From Anaeroplasmataceae bacterium (GTDB lineage: Bacteria > Bacillota_I > Bacilli_A > Acholeplasmatales > Anaeroplasmataceae), in the NCBI GenBank assembly GCA_020024985.1, contig JAHHSW010000003.1, positions 1 to 19,784 on the forward strand: DNA of 19,784 nucleotides, written 5' to 3'. Positions 6,361 to 13,541 of this stretch are shown in pieces. Within the stretch, counting starts at the first letter, position 1. Every line of letters begins with the position of its first letter. The notes beneath the pieces were generated by a model. The model saw only the letters and a list, made by a program, of their open reading frames with translations, was not told the origin of the DNA and searched no databases. A program made the position numbers and the translations under genes.

Positions 6361-9342
6361 ATGAAACTAAAAAGATTATTTTTAGGCGCTGGAATTGCAA
6401 TTCTAGGTGTTTCATTAGCTTCTTGTTCAGAAAAAGAAATAAGAAATACTACAACACCTTATGGCGCATTATATAACCAATTAGACAAAGAAATTGCTAC
6501 TGCTAATAATGGCAAGAGCAAGATGACAGTTGGTACTTATTACAACAAACTAAAATCTCTAGGCTATGACAAGGTTTCAACTGCAATTAATTCAAGACTT
6601 TATGAACCAGAAATTAAAGCTCTTAAGGCCCTTTTAACAAAAGAAAATTTAAATGATTATAAGGATGCCCTAACAATTAAAATTGAAGGCAAGGATGGTG
6701 CCTCACTTTATGAATTAACTGAGGAAAAGATAGCTGAGCTTCGCCGTGAGCTTTTAGAGGAAATCAACCTAGTTATCGCTACAAAGGTTTATGGAACTGC
6801 TGATTTTGAGGCAATTTCTAAGAAGACTCCTATGGAAATGAATAAGGCTATTCAATCATTCATTGATTCTCAAGCTAAGATAGGTATTTTCCTTGAGGAG
6901 GCTGATTTAAAGAATTACTTAATTCCTACAGATTCAAATTATGAATTAAATAAGGAAAAGAAGCTAATTCAATTTAAGAAGGAAACTCTTGATAAGCTAG
7001 AGCCTGCAGTTGATGCAGTTATTCTAGAGCAAGCAAAGCTTCTTTCTGCAAAGAAGGCATTATTCCAAATTGCTGAAAAGGAATATATTACTAAGACTGT
7101 TGAAGAAAATGGTAAGGACGTTGAAAAGACAGTAAAGAATGATTACTATATTTTCAAGGATTCAAACTATAAGTCTGAGTATGAAAGAACCTTTAAGACA
7201 TATGGTACCTATAATGCTATAGTTATTCAATTCAACTCATTAAAGGAAGCACAAGCTGCATTAAAGGCTAACCCTATTGATACATCATCATTAGAAAATG
7301 CTAAAAAGAGCTATGCTAACCTTTATAATATGTACTACAAGTACAAAACACCTGCAAACACTAGTGCAGATGATCCTATTCATATTTATGAGGTAAACGA
7401 ATTTAAGGATGACTTTGCTGATTTACCAGCAAGCGTATCTACATTAATTAAATCAACATTAAAGGATGATGAATACCTTACAGAGCCTAGAAATGTTAAT
7501 AATAAGTATGTATTAGCATTTAGAGGAAAAACAGTTTATTCTGTTAGTGAGGATAAGGATGAAACTGATTACAATGATTTAACTGAGGCACAAAAGGACA
7601 AGTACCTTCCTAAGATTAAGGAAGCCTTAATTGATTCAAATGCTAAGTCATATCAAGCAACTGATTATCAAAAGAAGCTTGAGGATGCTAAGCTTAAGAT
7701 TTATGATCCATATTTCGAATATAAGTTTGAATATGAGAACGCAAGCTTCTATGATCATGTAACTGAGGTTACTAAGCCAGAAAGCAATCTAATCTTTGAG
7801 ATGGAAGGCTCAAGCGCATATACAGTAGATCAATTCTTTGTAGATGCTTCAGATAGCTATGCTTCTTCTATTCTAGTAGATTACTTCCAGCTTGATTATG
7901 CAAATCAATATTATAATGATTATGTAGACCTTCATTTAATAAATAAAGATGCTAAGAAGGATAATAAGAAGGCTTTAGATGAGGCTATTAAGGCATTTAA
8001 CTCAAATAAGAATTCAACATATCCTGCTGAAATTGGGCTTGAGACATTCCTAATTGCTAACTATGGTTATGCAAACAAGGATGAGGTATTAAAGTACTAT
8101 TATGATGCAAAGTCTGCATTAACAACCTATAAATCAATCGTAGTATTTGATCAATGGGCTACTGAGGATCATAAGATTAATACTGAAAAGACTAATATTT
8201 TAAATAACATTCTAGAAACTGGTAATAAGACTTATAATGATATTTTCAATATAAATCTAGACCATCTATTAATCAACATTGACGATAATGGTGATGGCCA
8301 ACCAGATGATCCAGATGATTTCTTCCAAAAGAATCCAAGTATAAAGGCTGACTTTGAGCAAGCTGTAGCAAATTTAGCTCAAGCTATCTATACTGAGGCA
8401 GTAAATGAAGCCTATAAGAACAATACTTTATTTGAAACATTAACTTATATTAAGAGCCAATATGAAGAGGGTGGCGCTATTCTATCTCAGCCTGGTAAGA
8501 CATGGGATGACTTCAAGAATGATGATAAGAATGGTCATTTCAACTTCCTATTAACAGTTGAGCAGCTAGCTTCAAATGGTGATATTACTCAAGATTCAGT
8601 TAATAACTTCGTAACTCCATTCAAGGATTATGTTAAGAATATTTATAAGACTGCTAGCAACAATAAGGATTTACCTAAGGAATTTGATAATGGTACCTTC
8701 TACATTGTTTCTGGTAGTGGTGAATCATTAACAGGTGAGCAATTAACTACACCTGAGCAAGCTACAAAGATTACTAATGAAACATTATGTAAGACAAACT
8801 TTGGTTACCATCTATTAGTTTTAAATAGCTTCAGTGGTCCAAAGTCAACTAAGTATACTGAGAATGACGATGCTGGTGGATTCCAAAAGGATCTTCAAAT
8901 CGTACTTCGTAAGTATGAGGATGCAGATAACCAGGATAAGAACGAAATTGTTTATATTAACACTTCTTCTTATAACCAAAATGATAATCAAGCTTCATTC
9001 GAGCAATTATTCATTTACTATGTACAACAAGCAAATGGTGTTGATTCATCATTAGACTCAGATGTTAAGCAAATTATGAGCTCATTATTTGATAACGCTA
9101 TTAGTACATATAAGTCTTCTAATTTCCAAACCTTCCTACTTCTAAGATTATTAAATGTTCAAATTAATGATCTTGCATTATTCAGTGCTACTGATAGTGT
9201 AAATAAGGATTATAAGATTAATACTAAGGCTGTTTCAGCTGAAATTGAAAATCTAAAGAATCAAATCATTTCATATGATCAAAATTCTCCTTATGTAGCA
9301 TGGGTTACAGATATGGACTGGACAAGACCAGATTCAAAGTAA
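6361..9342 (+). CDS. Very large lipoprotein, PrsA/SurA-like foldase relative (paralogue 2)
   Basis: 993 aa. Signal peptide with lipobox LASC (Cys22). MTVGTYYNKLKSLGYDKV near residue 55 resembles the PrsA/SurA N-domain start. Parvulin-like segments: 284-390 (YNAIVIQFNSLKEAQ ... NNKYVLAFRGK) and 633-822 (LDHLLINIDDNGDG ... KTNFGYHLLVLNSF). The second keeps both positions typical of parvulin histidines, His635 in strand 1 and His817 in the FGYH motif, so a prolyl-isomerase activity is conceivable. A DxNxDGxPDD loop (641-650) directly after strand 1 looks like a thrombospondin-type-3/dockerin-type calcium site. The matching segments occur in the same order as in the preceding gene, indicating tandem duplication and divergence. 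It begins 2 nt after that gene, with GAGGTGA inside the upstream coding end, and is followed by two terminators. Lgt, needed to lipidate it, is encoded at 17568-19166. Confidence 0.85.
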   Translation: MKLKRLFLGAGIAILGVSLASCSEKEIRNTTTPYGALYNQLDKEIATANNGKSKMTVGTYYNKLKSLGYDKVSTAINSRLYEPEIKALKALLTKENLNDYKDALTIKIEGKDGASLYELTEEKIAELRRELLEEINLVIATKVYGTADFEAISKKTPMEMNKAIQSFIDSQAKIGIFLEEADLKNYLIPTDSNYELNKEKKLIQFKKETLDKLEPAVDAVILEQAKLLSAKKALFQIAEKEYITKTVEENGKDVEKTVKNDYYIFKDSNYKSEYERTFKTYGTYNAIVIQFNSLKEAQAALKANPIDTSSLENAKKSYANLYNMYYKYKTPANTSADDPIHIYEVNEFKDDFADLPASVSTLIKSTLKDDEYLTEPRNVNNKYVLAFRGKTVYSVSEDKDETDYNDLTEAQKDKYLPKIKEALIDSNAKSYQATDYQKKLEDAKLKIYDPYFEYKFEYENASFYDHVTEVTKPESNLIFEMEGSSAYTVDQFFVDASDSYASSILVDYFQLDYANQYYNDYVDLHLINKDAKKDNKKALDEAIKAFNSNKNSTYPAEIGLETFLIANYGYANKDEVLKYYYDAKSALTTYKSIVVFDQWATEDHKINTEKTNILNNILETGNKTYNDIFNINLDHLLINIDDNGDGQPDDPDDFFQKNPSIKADFEQAVANLAQAIYTEAVNEAYKNNTLFETLTYIKSQYEEGGAILSQPGKTWDDFKNDDKNGHFNFLLTVEQLASNGDITQDSVNNFVTPFKDYVKNIYKTASNNKDLPKEFDNGTFYIVSGSGESLTGEQLTTPEQATKITNETLCKTNFGYHLLVLNSFSGPKSTKYTENDDAGGFQKDLQIVLRKYEDADNQDKNEIVYINTSSYNQNDNQASFEQLFIYYVQQANGVDSSLDSDVKQIMSSLFDNAISTYKSSNFQTFLLLRLLNVQINDLALFSATDSVNKDYKINTKAVSAEIENLKNQIISYDQNSPYVAWVTDMDWTRPDSK

Positions 9343-9353
9343 TTAAATAACTA

Positions 9354-9386
9354 AGAGGTATTAGCTTTGCTAATGCCTCTTTTTTT
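9354..9386 (+). terminator. Strong rho-independent terminator after the lipoprotein operon
   Basis: AGAGGTATTAGC (9354-9365) pairs with GCTAATGCCTCT (9369-9380), 12 pairs with one G-U, loop TTT, then T7. It begins 11 nt after the stop codon of paralogue 2. Confidence 0.92.
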
Positions 9387-9387
9387 G

Positions 9388-9415
9388 ACTATAGATCAAC
9401 TTCTATAGTTTTTTT
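9388..9415 (+). terminator. Second, back-up terminator
   Basis: ACTATAG (9388-9394) pairs with CTATAGT (9403-9409) around an 8-nt loop, followed by a T run to 9415. It starts one base after the T tract of the first terminator. Weaker stem, A+T-rich. Confidence 0.6.
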
Positions 9416-9708
9416 CTTATTAGTTAAGAAATGGTACATATTAAATGGTAATTATAGAAATGAATTATTATCCATATATATGCTCAATAATACAAAATAG
9501 TGCAAAAATCGTACCGATATTACTAAATTAAATAATCTAAAATAGGCATATTCTACACAAATAACAGTAAAGAGTAAATTTACACATCCCGCTATATAAT
9601 CATCCCATTTTCTTATTTTATATGTTCAATCAACCTACAATAGTACAAATTATTAGCATTTTTATTAATTCTAAGTGCATAATTTGTAAGTGCTATTATT
9701 CTTCCTGG
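9416..9708. other. Non-coding A+T-rich gap without recognisable gene
   Basis: No open frame with a ribosome binding site and no known RNA was seen on either strand. The only pattern noted is a direct repeat TAAGTGC at 9672-9678 and 9687-9693, just upstream of the promoter for the GH3 operon, where a regulator could bind. Confidence 0.5.
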
Positions 9709-9717
9709 TGCTATAAT
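9709..9717 (+). promoter_or_regulatory. Extended -10 promoter of the 4-TM/GH3 operon
   Basis: TGCTATAAT: a perfect TATAAT (9712-9717) preceded by the extended -10 TG (9709-9710). No good -35 at 16-18 nt; the position is partly covered by the second TAAGTGC repeat, which suggests activator dependence. Predicted start about 9724, giving an unusually long leader of about 220 nt. Confidence 0.55.
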
Positions 9718-9797
9718 CTAGAATAAAGAACAGATATGAATTTTCAACAAATGGGGTTAAAGTTCATTACTATTCTAATTTAATAATTTTTATAATT

Positions 9798-9913
9798 GGT
9801 AGCTTTTTTGTAAGCTTCCGTTTAACTAAAATCATTTTCTAGATTTTAGCTTGATCTGGGAGGCACTAAATTGATGCTTAAAAAAGCACTACAAATCTGG
9901 TACCTCTAGGATT
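9798..9913 (+). promoter_or_regulatory. Hairpin-rich 5' leader of the 4-TM/GH3 operon
   Basis: Three successive foldable units are visible. GGTAGCTT (9798-9805) pairs with AAGCTTCC (9812-9819) with one mismatch. CTAAAATC (9826-9833) pairs perfectly with GATTTTAG (9842-9849). ATCTGGGAGG (9854-9863) pairs with CCTCTAGGAT (9903-9912), 9 of 10 positions including two G-U, enclosing a 5-bp hairpin TGCTT-AAAA-AAGCA (9875-9888). The last unit ends about 34 nt before the start codon and its 5' arm contains GGGAGG, an anti-SD-like purine run. There is no U-tract directly after it, so any control would be at translation or RNA stability. I match it to no known riboswitch class. Confidence 0.4.
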
Positions 9914-9946
9914 CTTTTAAAAATTCAAGGAAGGGGAAGAAAAATA

Positions 9947-10369
9947 ATGAATTTTTTTAAGAAATTATTAGCTGATAAGAGCTATGGTTTTTATGTAACT
10001 ATCGCATTATCAGTACTAGCTGTAATCACTGCTATTATTTACAATGTTGTTTATGGTGGATCAAGAGATTACAATTTATTTGCAAACATTTGTTTGTATT
10101 TATGCTTAATACCTTTAGTATTAGCCTTCATCAAGCCAGCTTCAAAGATTAGCCATTACGTTTTATATGGTTTAGTTCTTCTAGCATTCTTAGGATATGT
10201 TATGGGTATTTACCTATACGTTTCAGAGGTTTTTGTTGGAATTGATGAGCATGAATTTAGCGCTCGCTTTATTTTATGCACAATTTTATTTACTATCACA
10301 CTAGTTTGTGGTACAGCAAATTGCTTTTTTAAACAAGCTAAGGAGGAAATAGCAGATGAGCAAGAGTAA
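9947..10369 (+). CDS. Four-helix membrane protein coupled to the GH3 enzyme
   Basis: 140 aa, no family recognised. Four hydrophobic segments at about residues 13-36, 43-62, 68-95 and 104-128, a short basic N-terminus (MNFFKKLLADK) and an acidic C-terminal tail (KQAKEEIADEQE), which predicts both ends in the cytoplasm. The ATG follows an AAGGGG-type site. Its last 14 nt overlap the GH3 gene, and the strong AAGGAGG used by GH3 lies inside this gene, so the two are translated together. The tight coupling suggests a membrane partner for the anchored glycosidase (assembly, stability or uptake of products); that is inference from context only. Nothing suggests it is a complete transporter by itself. 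Confidence 0.88.
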   Translation: MNFFKKLLADKSYGFYVTIALSVLAVITAIIYNVVYGGSRDYNLFANICLYLCLIPLVLAFIKPASKISHYVLYGLVLLAFLGYVMGIYLYVSEVFVGIDEHEFSARFILCTILFTITLVCGTANCFFKQAKEEIADEQE

Positions 10370-13364
10370 TTTAATAATAAAAATTGGTATGGTTTCATCA
10401 TCATTATTATTTGGTGTTGCATTAACCGGTACCAACATTGCAAGAGCTAATAGAACAGCTATTTCTAATGAGCTAGGTACTCCAACCTTTGAAATCATTC
10501 AAAAGGAGGATGGAGAAAAGGTAGATAATGTCTACTATAAATCAAAATACACAAAGCTAGGTGGCCAAGATGGCTTAATCCAAGCTGGTAAGAATATGTG
10601 TAAGGAAATTGAAGAGGAGGGTGCTGTATTACTTGAAAATAGGAATAATGCCCTACCTCTTAAGGAAGGAACTAAGGTATCATTATTTGGTACTGCTTCA
10701 TTCCGTATTTCAGTAGGTGGACGTGGTTCCTCTCATACAAGAAATCCACAGCCTGCTACAAGCCTAAAGGAGGCGCTAGAAAATGCTGGACTTCAGGTTA
10801 ATAATGTTCTTAATGATTTCTACGATGAAAAATATAATACAGTAGATGGTAAGAATAAGCCTTATCAGCCAAGTGGCTGGACACACCATACTAATGATGT
10901 TCCATTTAGTGAAATTCAAGCTAACAAGGAAGCCTATGATTCTATTAAGGAATATGGTGATGTTGCAATATTCACTGTAACTCGTATGGGTGGTGAATCA
11001 AACGATCTACCTACAAAGGGGAGTGAGGGTATTGATGGAGACTTCTTAAATTTAACTGAGAAGGAAGCATCAGTTCTACAGGGCTTAGGCCAATTAAAGA
11101 AAAATGGTGTAATCAAGAAGATTGTAGTTTTATTAAATACTACTAACCAAATCCAAACTAGCTCACTAAACAAGCCTGAATATGGTATCGATGCTACTAT
11201 GTGGATTGGTCATGTCGGAATTACTGGTACTGAGGCTATCGGTGAAATTCTTACTGGTAAGAAGAGCCCATCTGGACATCTATCAGATACCTTCTGGTAT
11301 AAGCATACTGATAATCCAGTATTACAAAATCAGGGTGTATTCACTTATGCTAATAGAGGAGATTTCCCAGAGCTTCCTGAGGCTTCAAAGGGCAGGGGTG
11401 GAAATAGCGATAAGTACGGTACCTACGTTGCCTACCAAGAGGGTGTATATTTAGGCTATAGATATTCTGAGACCAGATATACAGATGTTATCACTAAGAG
11501 AGAAAACGCTGGTGAATTTGATTACAATAAGGTAATTAGTGCACCATTCGGCTTTGGCTTATCTTATACAGACTTCAGCTTCAGCGATTTCAATGTCGAA
11601 AGAAATGGTAAGGACTTTGTTGTAACTGTTAAGGTTACTAACACAGGCACTGAATACCATGGTAAGGATGTAGCTCAAATTTATCTACAAAAGCCTTATA
11701 GCAATTTTGATATCGAGCGTGGAATTGAAAAGCCAGCTGTAGAGCTTGTTGGCTATGCTAAGACAGATGAGCTAGCTCCAAATGCAAGCCAAACTCTTAC
11801 TATCCCAGTATCTGGTGAATGCCTAAGAGTTTATGATAGAAAGGTTAGCCAAACCTACATTGTAACTGAGGGTAAGTATTTATTTACTGCTGCTCATGAC
11901 GCTCATGATGCTGCTAATAACTTCCTAGCACATGAGGGCTACTCTAAGAAGGATGGTATGACTAGTGATGGTAATAAGAACCTAGTTAAGTCATTCAACC
12001 AAAAGTTCGATGAGGAAACATATTCACATTCTAGAGGAACTGGTCATAAGATTCATAATCTATTTGATCATTCTGATATTAATTCATATGAGGGTAATAC
12101 TCTTGACTTCTTATCAAGAAGCAATTGGACAAAGCCTTTAGCTAAGGATTTAAAGCTTACTAAGGAAATGGTTGATTTAATCCTTAAGCAAGAGGATTCA
12201 AGCTCAATTCAAAAGGATGATGGCAAGTATCCAACCTATGGTGCAGAAAACAATCTACAGCTTATCGACCTATTAATGGATGAAGACAAGAATCCAATTA
12301 GCTATGACGATCAGCTTTGGGATAAGTTCCTAGACCAGCTAACCTGGGAAGAAACTGTAAAGCTAGTATCATTAGGCTTAAGATGTAGTGCTGGCCTTGA
12401 TAGATTAGGTAAACCACAAACTAAGGATCACAATGGTCCTACAGGATTAACTCAAAAGTATAATGAGGATAAGCGTGGTCTTGCTGCTACAACTAATGAC
12501 CCAGACGGTGATAAGGCTCCAGTCTACTATCCATCAATTCCAGTTTTAGCTGCTACATTCAATAAGGATGTTGCAAAGAGATTTGGTGAATGTCTTGGTG
12601 AGGATGCTTTATGGGCAGGCTATAATGGCTTCTATGGTATCGGCTTAAATTCACACCGTTCTCCATATGAGGGACGTCATTTCGAATACTTCAGTGAGGA
12701 TCCATTCCTAGCTGGTACATTAGCTACTGAAGAGGTTCTTTCATTACAGGCTAAGGGCTGCAACGCTTATATTAAGCACTTCGCTTTAAATGATCAGGAA
12801 AGCCAACGTAGTGGTATTCAGGTTTGGTCAAATGAGCAAGCATTACGTGAAATTTCATTAAGACCTTATGAATATGCAGTAATTGATGGTCATGCAGTTC
12901 ATGCTATGGCATCATTCAGCCGTATCGGTCTTGAGCTATGTCCTGCTTCTCATGCCCTTCTTACTGACTACCTACGTGGTGAGCTTGGTATGACAGGCTT
13001 CGTTGTAACAGATATGTATTCAATTGGTTATAAGGAAGAGCAAATGCCAGCATTCCTAATGGCAGGCTGTGATTTACCAGATGGTGAATTAGGAACAAAG
13101 GTTGCTAATCCATTTAATGACTTTAAGAGTGGATATTCAAATGTTGCATGGCAAATGAGAGAGGCTTGTAAGCGTACAATGTACTCTACACTTCATTCAA
13201 ATGCTATGAATGGCATTGATAGTAATACAATTATGAGAGCAATCACTCCAACATGGGAGGTTGCTGCTATTACAGGTACATCAATTCTTGGTGTAATCTT
13301 TGGTGGATTCACTATTTGGTGTGCAGTTGCTATCTTCCTAGATTATAGAAGAAAGCACATTTAA
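10356..13364 (+). CDS. Domain-permuted glycoside hydrolase family 3, membrane anchored
   Basis: 1002 aa, beta-glucosidase-type GH3 with the domains in reversed order. A signal-like N-terminus (hydrophobic 10-24, possible cleavage after ARA31) is followed by the alpha/beta-sandwich domain usually found C-terminal (about 60-405; GAVLLENRNNALPL start, GGES with Glu214 as candidate acid/base, FGFGLSYTDF end), a fibronectin-III-like domain (about 410-500; VTVKVTNTG, VAQIYLQKP), a linker, then the TIM-barrel domain (about 640-900; DHNGPTGLT, KHFALNDQE with Lys807-His808, and GFVVTDMYS with nucleophile Asp886). A hydrophobic segment at 973-995 plus YRRKHI anchors the C-terminus. Permuted GH3 enzymes are known, for example in Butyrivibrio and Ruminococcus; the terminal anchor is less usual. 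Retention of catalytic residues suggests activity on glycosides outside the cell; the precise sugar cannot be told. Strong SD AAGGAGG inside the preceding gene. Confidence 0.93.
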   Translation: MSKSNLIIKIGMVSSSLLFGVALTGTNIARANRTAISNELGTPTFEIIQKEDGEKVDNVYYKSKYTKLGGQDGLIQAGKNMCKEIEEEGAVLLENRNNALPLKEGTKVSLFGTASFRISVGGRGSSHTRNPQPATSLKEALENAGLQVNNVLNDFYDEKYNTVDGKNKPYQPSGWTHHTNDVPFSEIQANKEAYDSIKEYGDVAIFTVTRMGGESNDLPTKGSEGIDGDFLNLTEKEASVLQGLGQLKKNGVIKKIVVLLNTTNQIQTSSLNKPEYGIDATMWIGHVGITGTEAIGEILTGKKSPSGHLSDTFWYKHTDNPVLQNQGVFTYANRGDFPELPEASKGRGGNSDKYGTYVAYQEGVYLGYRYSETRYTDVITKRENAGEFDYNKVISAPFGFGLSYTDFSFSDFNVERNGKDFVVTVKVTNTGTEYHGKDVAQIYLQKPYSNFDIERGIEKPAVELVGYAKTDELAPNASQTLTIPVSGECLRVYDRKVSQTYIVTEGKYLFTAAHDAHDAANNFLAHEGYSKKDGMTSDGNKNLVKSFNQKFDEETYSHSRGTGHKIHNLFDHSDINSYEGNTLDFLSRSNWTKPLAKDLKLTKEMVDLILKQEDSSSIQKDDGKYPTYGAENNLQLIDLLMDEDKNPISYDDQLWDKFLDQLTWEETVKLVSLGLRCSAGLDRLGKPQTKDHNGPTGLTQKYNEDKRGLAATTNDPDGDKAPVYYPSIPVLAATFNKDVAKRFGECLGEDALWAGYNGFYGIGLNSHRSPYEGRHFEYFSEDPFLAGTLATEEVLSLQAKGCNAYIKHFALNDQESQRSGIQVWSNEQALREISLRPYEYAVIDGHAVHAMASFSRIGLELCPASHALLTDYLRGELGMTGFVVTDMYSIGYKEEQMPAFLMAGCDLPDGELGTKVANPFNDFKSGYSNVAWQMREACKRTMYSTLHSNAMNGIDSNTIMRAITPTWEVAAITGTSILGVIFGGFTIWCAVAIFLDYRRKHI

Positions 13365-13401
13365 TTAGATTCAATTTTTCTCCTAAATAAAATTGATCAC
13401 A

Positions 13402-13438
13402 GGTGAGGCATAGGCTACCCCTATGCCTCACCCTTTTT
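13402..13438 (+). terminator. Strong terminator of the GH3 operon
   Basis: GGTGAGGCATAGG (13402-13414) pairs perfectly with CCTATGCCTCACC (13420-13432), 13 bp, loop CTACC, then C and T5 and further T-rich sequence. It stands 37 nt after the GH3 stop. Confidence 0.93.
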
Positions 13439-13470
13439 ATTTTTAAATATAGCTAGTATAAATATACCTA

Positions 13471-13531
13471 AAATAAAAAGCGATAGAAATTAGAACCAAT
13501 TAAATTAAATTTAGCCCTATTCTATCGCTTT
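13471..13531 (-). terminator. Terminator of tex (long-loop hairpin)
   Basis: On the minus strand, AAAGCGATAGAA (13520-13531) pairs with TTCTATCGCTTT (13477-13488), 12 bp around an A+T-rich loop of 31 nt, followed by a TTTTATTT tail. It starts 10 nt after the tex stop and faces the GH3 terminator. Confidence 0.75.
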
Positions 13532-13541
13532 AATTATCTAA

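Noticed and set aside
3155..9342. Lipoproteins as ABC-transporter solute-binding proteins
   Set aside because: No permease or ATPase gene adjoins, the size is far too large, and the internal blocks match a foldase-like layout better.
9890..9912. T-box-like TGGTACC in the GH3 leader
   Set aside because: Only the palindromic core GGTACC fits; the flanking T-box bases and a downstream terminator are absent, and the genes are not amino-acid related.
9416..9946. CcpA catabolite-responsive element (cre) near the GH3 promoter
   Set aside because: Looked for because HprK is encoded nearby; no sequence close to the palindromic cre consensus was found by eye.
10210..10498. Two minus-strand frames antisense to the 4-TM/GH3 junction
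   Set aside because: They mirror two real genes on the plus strand and have no start signals or operon context.
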